Shown: positions 1-6,937, numbered from the stretch's first letter. The stretch is DNA of 9,985 bases from Acidobacteriota bacterium (GCA_023391155.1 JAEWBM010000017.1:1-9985); one strand, 5' to 3'. The notes: generated by a model from the sequence alone, not told the origin. Numbers and translations are program-made.

Positions 1-156
1 CCGCATTTCTGTTCGATGAAGATCACGCAGGACGTCCGCGAATACGCCCGCGAACAGGGACTCGAGGAAGAAAAAGCCCTTGCGGCCGGAATGAGCGAAA
101 AAGCCGCTGAGTTCAAAGCCACGGGCAGCGAGATCTATCAAGGGAAGTGGAGTTGA
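1..156 (+). CDS. thiC: Phosphomethylpyrimidine synthase ThiC, C-terminal fragment (5' end outside window)
   Basis: Frame 1 is open from the first base and ends with TGA at 154-156, giving the last 51 residues. The start PHFCSMKITQDVREYA matches the ThiC C-terminus, where the conserved CxxCxxxxC motif binds the [4Fe-4S] cluster. Only the third cysteine (FCSMK) is inside the window. The rest (EKAAEF, then a tail ending EIYQGKWS) is also typical. ThiC is a cytoplasmic radical-SAM enzyme that rearranges aminoimidazole ribotide into hydroxymethylpyrimidine phosphate for thiamine synthesis. It is followed by a hairpin terminator about 30 nt downstream and converges with the minus-strand membrane-protein cluster. 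Any upstream THI-box riboswitch would lie outside the window. Confidence 0.93.
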   Translation, partial: PHFCSMKITQDVREYAREQGLEEEKALAAGMSEKAAEFKATGSEIYQGKWS

Positions 157-186
157 GAGCTGAGAGGCGAAGTAAAGTTATAGAAA

Positions 187-220
187 AGAGGCCCCGAAAG
201 GGCCTCTCATTTATTTGGGA
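187..220. terminator. Bidirectional rho-independent terminator between thiC and the DUF3618 gene
   Basis: A perfect 8-bp stem (AGAGGCCC at 187-194 pairing with GGGCCTCT at 200-207) encloses a 5-nt CGAAA loop. On the plus strand it is followed by a T-rich CATTTATTT tract. On the minus strand the stem is followed by TTTCTATAAC. It lies between two convergent genes, so it probably ends both thiC and the minus-strand cluster. Confidence 0.85.
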
Positions 221-231
221 ACCGCTTATTT

Positions 232-1278
232 TTAGCGGGTCGACGGATTTTTGGTCGACGTGCCGGAAGTGGTCGACGATCTCGAACCGGACTTCGCCTG
301 CGTACCGGTTTCACCGGTTAAGCCGAGTTCCTCGGTCGCGGCTTTGCCGGCGTTTGTCGCCGTGGCTTTGGCCTGATCGACAAGGTGGCCGGCGGTCGCC
401 TCAGCCTTTTCCAAAAGATTGTCGCGAGCCTCGCCCATTATCTCCGATTCATATCGGCTTGACGGAAGTGCAAAACCGATCGCCGCGCCGACGGCAACGG
501 CTGCCGCGGCCAATGCGAGCGGCTTTTCTTCCGCATAATACTCGTAGTTTTCCTGGACCGTATGGCCGAGATCGCCTGCGCGATCTTTTGCCTTGCTGAC
601 GAGGCCTACCGCTCCCGAATATGTGCTGTCGGCTGCACCGGCCACTTTCTCGTATGCCGAGCTTGCCGCACCCGCGACGGAGTCGTACGCATCGTCGTAC
701 TTATGCTTCGCCGTGTCGATGGCATTTTCATAAGTATGTTTTGCCCGGTCGACCATGCCCTCGCTTGATCCGCTGTAAGAAGCGTCGCTCGAGCGGTAAC
801 CGGCAGTTCCCGTTAACGCTCTTCTGCGGGAATAATTTGCACTCGAGGTGTCCCGATTTCTCAGATTCATCAGCAGCATAGCCGTTCCCGCGCCGATAAG
901 AGCGAATGGGATCGGGTTCTGCATAACCGTCCGTCCGACTGAAGTGTGTCCAATTTCGTTTCCTGCTTGTTTCATAAAATTCACCGCTTTCCCTACTGTG
1001 GCGTCGTACGCGGTCGCTTTTGCCGTGTCGATCGCCGAAGTAACTTGATCTGATACCTGTTCCGTAATATTTGCTACGCTGAGACGTTCCTGTATCTCGC
1101 TGATCGTCTCTCCCATCTCCGAACGTGTTTCGTCGATCTCGGCCCGGATCTGATCGGGATCGTCGGAGCCGCTAACCCGTTCATCGACGGCCGTCGTTGA
1201 AGAAGCGGTTGCCGCCTCAGCCGACGCTCTTTCTTCGAGTTCGTTCTTTGCTTTCGTTAGACCTGTTTCTTGAGCCAT
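232..1278 (-). CDS. DUF3618 domain protein with LEA-like middle and YqjD-like membrane tail
   Basis: This 348-residue protein is probably anchored in the inner membrane. Residues 41-67 (DPDQIRAEIDETRSEM and on to EIQERL) are a clear DUF3618 signature. A hydrophobic stretch at about 121-138 (NPIPFALIGAGTAMLLMNL) follows. Residues 175-240 are rich in Ala, Lys, Asp and Tyr with helical repeats (DRAKHTYENA, DTAKHKYDDA) that recall LEA or apolipoprotein-like proteins. A second hydrophobic glycine/alanine segment at 252-272 (EKPLALAAAAVAVGAAIGF) resembles the YqjD/ElaB (DUF883) tail anchor. The C-terminus is a Ser/Thr-rich low-complexity tail. The start is well supported: AAGGAGGA at 1285-1292 is 6-7 nt before ATG. 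The first 22 nt overlap the end of the DUF1469 gene, so translation is likely coupled. Exact function is unknown; related proteins occur in stress-associated membrane cassettes. Confidence 0.82.
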   Translation of the reverse strand: MAQETGLTKAKNELEERASAEAATASSTTAVDERVSGSDDPDQIRAEIDETRSEMGETISEIQERLSVANITEQVSDQVTSAIDTAKATAYDATVGKAVNFMKQAGNEIGHTSVGRTVMQNPIPFALIGAGTAMLLMNLRNRDTSSANYSRRRALTGTAGYRSSDASYSGSSEGMVDRAKHTYENAIDTAKHKYDDAYDSVAGAASSAYEKVAGAADSTYSGAVGLVSKAKDRAGDLGHTVQENYEYYAEEKPLALAAAAVAVGAAIGFALPSSRYESEIMGEARDNLLEKAEATAGHLVDQAKATATNAGKAATEELGLTGETGTQAKSGSRSSTTSGTSTKNPSTR

Positions 1279-1667
1279 TCTGCATCCTCCTTGATCGATT
1301 CGATCGACTCACGCGGAGCCCAATTTGTACCTTTAAGTTTCTCGAGAGCCGAGGAGACCATTAGATACGACGCCAAGGCCAGTGCGCCGCCGACGATCAG
1401 CGCCGACAACCATAACGGCATGACGTAGGAGAGAATTACGACGACCCCGGCTAAGATGAAAAGCAGCCCGGCGTACCCAATGAATCCGCCGACCGCCAGA
1501 AAGCCGACGTTTTTGCCGGCTATCGATGCCTTCTCGACCAGCTCGGCCTGCATCAGAGCCGCCTCTTGCTTTACGAGCGTCCCGGCCTGTTCGCCAAGCT
1601 GCGAGAAAAGCTCAACGAGACTGGCCTCGTCGTTGGCCGGTTGTCTTGCTAGTTGTTGTTGTGCCAT
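1257..1667 (-). CDS. Phage-holin-3_6 family (DUF1469, YqjE-like) membrane protein
   Basis: A 136-residue protein with the usual DUF1469 layout. An N-terminal amphipathic helix (SLVELFSQLGEQAGTLVKQE, about 16-35) and an AELVEKA segment lead into two transmembrane helices at about 54-82 and 85-107. A charged cytoplasmic tail (APRESIESIKEDAEWLKK) closes the protein and is a conserved family ending. The length is normal. Despite the family name, these proteins are mostly chromosomal, like E. coli YqjE beside YqjD, and nothing here suggests a prophage. AAGGAGGG at 1672-1679 sits 5 nt before the ATG. It starts 30 nt after the upstream gene's stop and overlaps the downstream DUF3618 gene by 22 nt, so it is the middle gene of an operon. 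The role is probably envelope or membrane-stress related, by context only. Confidence 0.87.
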   Translation of the reverse strand: MAQQQLARQPANDEASLVELFSQLGEQAGTLVKQEAALMQAELVEKASIAGKNVGFLAVGGFIGYAGLLFILAGVVVILSYVMPLWLSALIVGGALALASYLMVSSALEKLKGTNWAPRESIESIKEDAEWLKKQV

Positions 1668-1697
1668 TTTGCCCTCCTTGTCGTGCCGGCTCGCGGC

Positions 1698-2327
1698 TTA
1701 GTAAGTCGTACCCGTCGTCCGGCCGCCCGGCGTATCGAAAGATGTTCCGGCCTCGCCCGTGAGGCTTCGACGCCCACGGCTGCCGCTAAGCGATCGTGTG
1801 TTTGAGCTCTTCAAAAATCGCGCCGCGAGAAAGCCGAGTGCGAACGCACCGCCGATGAAGATCGCCGGATTCTGCCGCGCAAGGTCCTCAACGTCGTGGT
1901 ATATCGCTTCGACGTCGTGCCGTTCGAAATAACGTGCCGCCTGCTCGATCTTATCTGCCGCGGTATCGGTGTATGTCGATGCCGAACTCGTCAGACCGTC
2001 GGAGCTTTCCTCTCCGAGATTTTGACCTAGTTTACGGATGTTTTCCGCGACCGAGGTCAGGCTGGTCGTAAGAGAGCTTTTTTGTTCTTCGAGTTTTTCG
2101 GTTGCTTTTGATGTAGCGGTACCGTATGCGCCGGCGGCGGTGGACTTAACCTGTTCAATCAAATTCTTTTCCGACCCGCCATTTGTATAGCCGCGATCGC
2201 CGGTGGGCTGATCGCTTGCCTTCGAAGCCGGGTCCATGCTCCGCTTTGCGGCGGTGCCGCCCTGGCCGCCCTGAGTTGATGATGACGTTGCCGAACGTCC
2301 CTGATCTTTTGTGTTCTGTTGTGCCAT
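1698..2327 (-). CDS. YqjD/ElaB-like tail-anchored membrane protein (nutrient-deprivation/stress type)
   Basis: A 209-residue protein and the first gene of the minus-strand cluster. Residues 1-50 are low-complexity, polar and probably disordered. Residues 53-135 form an Ala/Glu/Lys-rich helical region. The C-terminal part (VEDLARQNPAIFIGG, then FALGFLAARFLKSS, about 146-175) is a glycine-zipper-like membrane anchor. It closely matches a motif I know from many proteobacterial proteins encoded next to DUF1469 and DUF3618 genes. After it comes an Arg/Gly/Ser/Thr tail. The frame stays open to an upstream TTG at 2492. I chose ATG 2325-2327 because AAGGAG (2337-2342) lies 9 nt upstream and because the protein then begins MAQQ like the next gene. 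The 55 extra residues look like untranslated leader. YqjD and ElaB bind stationary-phase ribosomes in E. coli; whether this one does is unknown. Confidence 0.8.
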   Translation of the reverse strand: MAQQNTKDQGRSATSSSTQGGQGGTAAKRSMDPASKASDQPTGDRGYTNGGSEKNLIEQVKSTAAGAYGTATSKATEKLEEQKSSLTTSLTSVAENIRKLGQNLGEESSDGLTSSASTYTDTAADKIEQAARYFERHDVEAIYHDVEDLARQNPAIFIGGAFALGFLAARFLKSSNTRSLSGSRGRRSLTGEAGTSFDTPGGRTTGTTY

Positions 2328-2663
2328 ATTCCTAAACTCCTTGTTTCGTTTTCGCTCAGCCGATCCGGTTGGACACCCCGAGCATTCCGCCGAAGCCTCG
2401 TTATCCAGATCGATCACTTTCCGATGACTACTGTGATTTGCAATAGCCGTGCCAGTGGGGAAAAGCGTCGTTTTTGGAACGATGAGATACAAAATCGCCT
2501 GTTGAGCGGGTGCCGGTGTTCAGAAATCATATGAAAATCGAGCGCTTCGCGAACGCAAGCCGAACCTATTGACAAGCTGTAGTAACCTAGGAGTCTCATC
2601 AAAAAAACAACTAACCTGGTTTTGACGTGTGCGACGCAAAGTCGCCTTATGGAGGGAATTTGA
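2328..2663. other. Divergent intergenic region between the membrane cassette and the beta-helix gene
   Basis: 336 bp without a supported gene. It should hold promoters for both directions. Visible elements are an 8-bp palindrome TCATATGA (2527-2534), an 8-bp palindrome TTCGCGAA (2546-2553), a TTGACA hexamer (2569-2574), an A7 run (2601-2607), and a small hairpin GCGAC-GCAAA-GTCGC (2631-2645) just before the Shine-Dalgarno of the plus-strand gene. I could not identify a convincing sigma-70 or ECF promoter for the minus-strand cluster. Confidence 0.6.
2569..2598 (+). promoter_or_regulatory. Possible promoter for the beta-helix protein gene (-35 only)
   Basis: TTGACA at 2569-2574 is a perfect sigma-70 -35 box about 90 nt before the ATG at 2664. 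No good -10 is present at the expected 16-18 nt spacing (the sequence there is AGTCTC or GAGTCT). The call therefore rests on the -35 match and position alone. The palindrome TTCGCGAA lies 15 nt upstream and could be an operator. Confidence 0.28.
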
Positions 2664-4337
2664 ATGCGAAGACTTTCGTTAGGAACGCTCGGGGCGGCTT
2701 TCTCCGCCATGTTACTGCTGGCCGTTATGTCGACCGCTCAGGACGCAACGACGCGGCAGGCCGAGGGTAAAGAGACGAAGACGGTTGAACCCACACCCCA
2801 ACGCGTGAGCTCGTTCATCGGCGGCATCTTAGTTAACGACAATGGAGATGCGACGGACATCGCTCCGGGCGACGGGGTTTGCGAAACTGCGGCGGGCAAC
2901 GGCATCTGCACCTTGCGGGCGGCGGTCGCGGAGGCAAATGCTCTCGCCGGCGATGATACGATCACGTTTGCACCAGGTATTTTTCAGATCGATGTGAACG
3001 GACAGATCGCGATCACATCAAACTTGTCGATCATCGGCCCGGGGTCCCACAACCTGACGATCGAAAACATTGCCGCAGCCGGAACGACCAGCCGAGTCTT
3101 TAATATTACGAATTTCGTAGTGAACATCAGCGGCGTGCATGTGACGGGCGGCGATGCGACGGTAGTGGGCGGCGGCATAAACAACACCGGCACCCTTACG
3201 CTTGTCGATGTCAATGTTTCCGGGAACCGCACGACGACAACCGGCGGGGGTATCCGCAGCACGAACACGCTTTCGATCTATAACTCGATCGTGAGCAACA
3301 ACTCCTCAACGAACAGCACGAGCGGCGGCATAAGCTTTGCCGGCTCGAATCTTTACATTGCGAATACCACCATCAGCGGAAACACCTCATTCGGCAACGG
3401 CGGCGGGATGAATGTTTCGGCAAGTGCCTCAATGACGCTCACGGGCGTGACGATCAGCGGAAACACCGCGGGTGCCGCCTCGGGCGGGATGTTCACCAAT
3501 CGCGGAAACATCATCAACTCGACCATAAGCGGCAATACGGCGAACGGAGCTCTCGCGACCGAGGGCGGCGGCGGCATTCGCATTCAGGCCGGGGTAAATC
3601 AAGTGAGCATTACGTCCTCAACCATCACCGGCAACAATGCGCCAAACACTGCCTCGGGGGCTCGCAGCGGCATCTGGCACGAAACAGGAACACTGACCCT
3701 GACCAACACCATCGTCGCCGAAAACGTGACGCAGGACATCCAGCTCGACGGCGGCACGCTGGTGAGCGGCGGCTTTAACCTGATCGGCGAGAACACGAGC
3801 GTGACCGCCGTATTTCCCGCCGGCACCCCTAGCGGGACAGATTATGTCGGCACTGACGCATCTCCAGTCGACCCGGGCCTGCAGCCCTTGAATGATTTCG
3901 GCGGGCCCACACAGACTCACGCTCTTGAGCCGGGCAGCATCGCGATCGACAAGGGAAGCTCACAAGGGTTGAGCAGCGATCAGCGCGGCTATATCCGCAC
4001 GATCGACGTGCCGGGCACGGACAACGCGCCCACGGGCGATGGTACCGACATCGGCTCTTTTGAATATGACAGCCTTCCAAATATGTCGGGCTTCACGGTC
4101 TCGGGCCGCGTTACTGACCAGACAGGCCTCGGGCTCGCCATGCAGCGAGTGATCTTCGACGACGGCGTCGGATCGCCGCGGCTGGTGCTGACCAGCCCAT
4201 TCGGGTATTTCCGGATCGAGAATATCGTAGGCGGCAATGCATACGTTGTCACGGTCACCGGACGGCGGCACAGTTTCACGCCGAGAGTGGTCATAGTGAA
4301 CAACGACGTCCCGGGCCTGGATTTCACTGCGAAATAG
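2664..4337 (+). CDS. Secreted right-handed beta-helix protein with CSLREA-like and choice-of-anchor-Q regions
   Basis: A 557-residue exported protein. A Sec signal peptide spans 1-25, with probable cleavage at STA|QD. Residues 55-95 (GDGVCETAAGNGICTLRAAVAEAN) match the CSLREA-type N-terminal module, here with CTLRA instead of CSLREA. Residues 100-370 form a parallel beta-helix of Gly/Asn/Ser/Thr-rich coils, with recurring ISGNT turns at about 237, 264 and 288. Residues 402-468 (GLQPLNDFGGPTQTHALEPG, SIAIDKGS, DIGSFEY) are the choice-of-anchor-Q ending. Residues 476-557 (VSGRVTDQTGLGLAMQRV, GYFRIENI) form a carboxypeptidase-regulatory-like beta-sandwich. GGAGG at 2651-2655 is 8 nt before the ATG. 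Proteins of this kind are surface or secreted; the ligand or enzymatic role is unknown, and no catalytic site was recognised. A terminator follows, so it is probably monocistronic. Confidence 0.86.
   Translation: MRRLSLGTLGAAFSAMLLLAVMSTAQDATTRQAEGKETKTVEPTPQRVSSFIGGILVNDNGDATDIAPGDGVCETAAGNGICTLRAAVAEANALAGDDTITFAPGIFQIDVNGQIAITSNLSIIGPGSHNLTIENIAAAGTTSRVFNITNFVVNISGVHVTGGDATVVGGGINNTGTLTLVDVNVSGNRTTTTGGGIRSTNTLSIYNSIVSNNSSTNSTSGGISFAGSNLYIANTTISGNTSFGNGGGMNVSASASMTLTGVTISGNTAGAASGGMFTNRGNIINSTISGNTANGALATEGGGGIRIQAGVNQVSITSSTITGNNAPNTASGARSGIWHETGTLTLTNTIVAENVTQDIQLDGGTLVSGGFNLIGENTSVTAVFPAGTPSGTDYVGTDASPVDPGLQPLNDFGGPTQTHALEPGSIAIDKGSSQGLSSDQRGYIRTIDVPGTDNAPTGDGTDIGSFEYDSLPNMSGFTVSGRVTDQTGLGLAMQRVIFDDGVGSPRLVLTSPFGYFRIENIVGGNAYVVTVTGRRHSFTPRVVIVNNDVPGLDFTAK
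3372..3467 (+). repeat. Internal coding repeat of beta-helix turns
   Basis: The 15-mer ATCAGCGGAAACACC occurs identically at 3372-3386 and 3453-3467, encoding ISGNT at the same position of successive coils. A diverged copy (ATAAGCGGCAATACG) follows near 3526. The conservation at DNA level suggests the solenoid grew by internal duplication. Confidence 0.6.
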
Positions 4338-4359
4338 CTTTCAAGGCCGGATGCGTGAA

Positions 4360-4399
4360 GGCGGGGATCGTGGGCAAACGGCCCGCGACCCGCCTTTTT
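4360..4399 (+). terminator. Rho-independent terminator after the beta-helix gene
   Basis: GGCGGG (4360-4365) pairs with CCCGCC (4389-4394), and CGTGGGC (4369-4375) pairs with GCCCGCG (4381-4387) including one G-U pair. A small GAT/A internal loop separates the two helices and AAACG is the apical loop. Five T residues follow at 4395-4399. It starts 22 nt after the stop codon. Confidence 0.88.
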
Positions 4400-4494
4400 G
4401 CGCGTGTATGCTTGCAAACGGGGCGTTCCGGCCATTCGTGAACAGCCCACCCTTTCAAGGTTACGGGCATCCAACCAACCCCGACGGACGAATA

Positions 4495-4532
4495 CTGACG
4501 TGAGGGGCGGCGAAGTGATACAATTGCAATTG
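4495..4532 (+). promoter_or_regulatory. Probable sigma-70-type promoter of the clp gene, overlapping a CAATTG repeat
   Basis: An extended -10, TGATACAAT (TG at 4516-4517, TACAAT at 4519-4524), is preceded at 18-nt spacing by CTGACG (4495-4500), four of six matches to TTGACA. Transcription would start near 4531, about 50 nt before the ATG. The -10 overlaps a tandem, self-complementary CAATTGCAATTG (4521-4532), which could be an operator. No CIRCE element or other known heat-shock operator was seen. Confidence 0.5.
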
Positions 4533-4581
4533 GCCGTGTGGGACGAAAGGCACGTCAGAGCCCGGCCGGAGATTTAGCAGT

Positions 4582-6861
4582 ATGGCAGATATAGACGCTT
4601 ATAAAGACAAGTTCAGCGACAGCGGCAGACGTGTGCTTGAATCAGCCCTTGAGACTTCAAAGCGACGCGAACAGAATTACGTGACGGTCGAGCACATCCT
4701 GCATGCGATCGCCATCGAGGAGGGCGATCTTTTTAGTTCGACGATGCGCGACCTTTCGGTCGACCCGCGTTCGGTGAAGCTGCTGATCGAAAAGCGGATG
4801 GAAACGGGCCGGCAACATACCGGAACCGGATACCGTATCGCGCCCGAAACGACCGAGCTATTCAAGCGCGCAATGGACCGGGCTCGCTCGCAGGGGCGCC
4901 GGATCATCGACGCGAGCGACATTTTTTACGTTCTTTCGAACGACGAGCGAAGCGTGCTGAACGATGTGCTGCAGAATCTTGGCGTGCCTTCGGACGAGGT
5001 GGCACAATCGGCCCGCACTCGTATTCGTAAACGAGAAAAAGAGGAAGAGCGTGTTCGGCAAAAATATGAGCTGCCGTCGTTTCTACGCCATTTCGGCGTT
5101 TCAATGAACAAGCTCGCCCGGCAGGACAAGATACCGCCGACGATCGGCCGCGAACAAGAGATCCGGCAGATGATCGAGATACTCTCGCACCGCGAGCGTT
5201 CGAATTCGCCGATGCTTGTCGGCGAACCGGGAGTCGGCAAAACGGCCGTCGTCGAGGGGCTGGCACGGCTTATCGAACTTGAGCCGGAAAAGGTTCCGGC
5301 CCGGCTTCGCGACTCGCATATCGTGCAGCTCCAGATGGGCGGCCTGGTCGCCGGAACGATGCTCCGCGGAATGTTTGAGGAGCGGATCAAAGGGATAATC
5401 GATGAAGTTAAGGAGAAGGATAACATCATTCTTTTCATCGATGAGGCTCACACGATAATAGGTGCCGGTGCGGCGATGGGAACGACCTCGGACGCGGCGA
5501 ATATGTTCAAATCGGCACTTGCCCGGGGAGAGCTGAGGATCATCGGTGCCACGACAATTACTGAATACAAAGAGTTTATCGGCGAAGATGAGGCGCTTTC
5601 GCGTAGGTTCCGGCTGGTGAAGGTGGACGAGCCGACGATCGATGAGACGAAGGAAATACTTTTGGGATTGAGGCCGAGGCTCGAGAAGAACTACTCGGTG
5701 ACGATCAGCGACGAGGCGATCAACACAGCGCTCGAAATGTCGCCGAAGTACATTAGGCATCTCCACCTGCCGGACAAGGCGATCGGCTGGCTTGACACAG
5801 CGTCGGTCAAAGTCGAGATAAACGAACCCGAGCAATTGGTCGTAAAGCCCGAGCACATTATCGATGTGATCTCGCAGGAATCGCGGATCCCGAAGGACAT
5901 GATCTATCGGGACACGTCGGACCGTTTTTCGATAATGGAAGAGGAGCTCGGAAAGCGGGTTATCGGCCAGGTAGACGCGGTCCGTGCCGTGGCGGAACGG
6001 CTACGGCTGAACAAGGGGCCATTAAAAGAGAACCATTATGCCCCGGACGGAGTGCTGCTTTTCCTTGGCCCAACCGGTGTCGGTAAGACAGAGCTTGCCA
6101 AGGCGGTCGCAGAATTTATGTTCGGCGACGAGAGTAAGATGGTCCGGATCGACATGAGCGAATATGGCGACGGCACGGTCGGGATCGAGAAACTGATCGG
6201 TATGCCGCGGGGCATCGTTGGTTCGGAGCGGGGCGGGATACTGACGGAACAGCTTCGCGATAATCCGTATACGGTATTGTTGCTGGACGAGGTTGAAAAA
6301 GCGTCTCCGTATCTGATGAACATCTTTCTTCAGGCCTTTGACGAGGGGTGGCTGACGGACGGACGCGGGAAGAAAGTGTATCTTTCGGACGCGATCGTCA
6401 TAATGACGTCGAACCTCGGTTCGGAGAGCTTTAAGAAGTATGAAAAGCCGCTGGGGTTTGGGCAAAAGACGCTCGGCGATATCACGCAGATCAAGGGAGA
6501 AGTGATGAAGGCGGCGGAGTCGCGGTTCACTCCGGAATTCCGTAACCGTATCGACGAGATCATCGTTTTTTCGCCGCTTACGATGGACGAGGTCCGGGAG
6601 ATCGCCCGGCTTTACCTGGCGAAGATGCAGCGGCATATGGAGAAGCAGGGGAAGCGGGTCGAGGTGACCGACGCCGCGATCGATGTGCTGACGGAAAAGG
6701 GGTACAGCCCGGCGTACGGTGCACGGTTCCTAAAGCGGCATATCGACCAGCAGGTGAAACTGCCGATCACTAATCAGTGGAAGACGGCGATCGGTTTTGT
6801 CGTCGATGCCGACAAGGGCGAGATCACCGTGAAGGCAAGCGAGGTTTTCAGCCTCAACTAA
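4582..6861 (+). CDS. clpA: ClpA-type AAA+ unfoldase subunit with atypical pore loops
   Basis: A 759-residue, two-ring Hsp100 unfoldase, close to the length of E. coli ClpA. Residues 8-145 are a double Clp_N repeat. D1 has Walker A GEPGVGKT (214-221), Walker B ILFIDEAH (283-290) and arginine fingers RR (341-342). D2 has Walker A GPTGVGKT (496-503), Walker B VLLLDE (565-570), arginine-finger motif RFTPEFRNR and sensor-2 GAR (713-715). There is no ClpB/ClpC middle domain between the rings. The loop tripeptide LGF (624-626) sits where ClpA and ClpC carry the ClpP-docking IGL/VGF, so it probably feeds a ClpP protease in the cytoplasm. The odd feature is both substrate pore loops: D1 reads GTMLRGMFE instead of GAKYRGEFE, and D2 reads GIVG instead of GYVG. 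GGAG at 4568-4571 is 10 nt before the ATG. No clpP or clpS is adjacent. It could equally be named a divergent ClpC-like paralog. Confidence 0.92.
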   Translation: MADIDAYKDKFSDSGRRVLESALETSKRREQNYVTVEHILHAIAIEEGDLFSSTMRDLSVDPRSVKLLIEKRMETGRQHTGTGYRIAPETTELFKRAMDRARSQGRRIIDASDIFYVLSNDERSVLNDVLQNLGVPSDEVAQSARTRIRKREKEEERVRQKYELPSFLRHFGVSMNKLARQDKIPPTIGREQEIRQMIEILSHRERSNSPMLVGEPGVGKTAVVEGLARLIELEPEKVPARLRDSHIVQLQMGGLVAGTMLRGMFEERIKGIIDEVKEKDNIILFIDEAHTIIGAGAAMGTTSDAANMFKSALARGELRIIGATTITEYKEFIGEDEALSRRFRLVKVDEPTIDETKEILLGLRPRLEKNYSVTISDEAINTALEMSPKYIRHLHLPDKAIGWLDTASVKVEINEPEQLVVKPEHIIDVISQESRIPKDMIYRDTSDRFSIMEEELGKRVIGQVDAVRAVAERLRLNKGPLKENHYAPDGVLLFLGPTGVGKTELAKAVAEFMFGDESKMVRIDMSEYGDGTVGIEKLIGMPRGIVGSERGGILTEQLRDNPYTVLLLDEVEKASPYLMNIFLQAFDEGWLTDGRGKKVYLSDAIVIMTSNLGSESFKKYEKPLGFGQKTLGDITQIKGEVMKAAESRFTPEFRNRIDEIIVFSPLTMDEVREIARLYLAKMQRHMEKQGKRVEVTDAAIDVLTEKGYSPAYGARFLKRHIDQQVKLPITNQWKTAIGFVVDADKGEITVKASEVFSLN

Positions 6862-6884
6862 TTCACGAGGGATTTTCCGTGAGC

Positions 6885-6920
6885 AAGGGCTTTGATGATA
6901 GTATTCATCAAAGCCTTTTT
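6885..6920 (+). terminator. Strong hairpin terminator after the clp gene, inside the leader of the next gene
   Basis: A perfect 11-bp stem (GGCTTTGATGA at 6888-6898 with TCATCAAAGCC at 6905-6915) has a 6-nt TAGTAT loop and is followed by T5 (6916-6920). Flanking AAG can extend the stem into the T tract. It lies 27 nt after the clp stop codon and ends only 17 nt before the next ATG. Confidence 0.9.
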
Positions 6921-6937
6921 CAGTGGAGAAGTGAAAT

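Noticed and set aside
147..599. 150-residue plus-strand open frame downstream of thiC
   Set aside because: It runs through the thiC terminator and then antisense to the DUF3618 gene; the peptide is Arg/Pro/Ser-rich with no domain.
1257..1667. Holin family protein as a sign of a prophage or lysis cassette
   Set aside because: No endolysin, spanin, integrase or structural phage gene is nearby. The DUF1469 type is normally chromosomal and its neighbours are DUF3618 and YqjD-like genes.
2476..2510. ECF-sigma promoter starting at GGAAC (2476-2480)
   Set aside because: No matching -10 element at 16-17 nt, and it lies about 180 nt before the plus-strand gene.
2631..2655. c-di-GMP-I riboswitch upstream of the beta-helix gene
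   Set aside because: Only the short GACGCAAAG core matches. The tetraloop/receptor stems and the 3' conserved segment are not visible, so no riboswitch is annotated.
3372..3467. Short repeats in the beta-helix gene as a CRISPR array or mobile repeat
   Set aside because: The repeats are in frame, encode the ISGNT turn of successive coils, and are too short and irregular for a CRISPR array.
5101..5856. 251-residue minus-strand open frame opposite the clp gene
   Set aside because: It overlaps the conserved D1 ATPase region. Its composition is that expected from reading GC-rich coding DNA backwards, and no family is recognisable.
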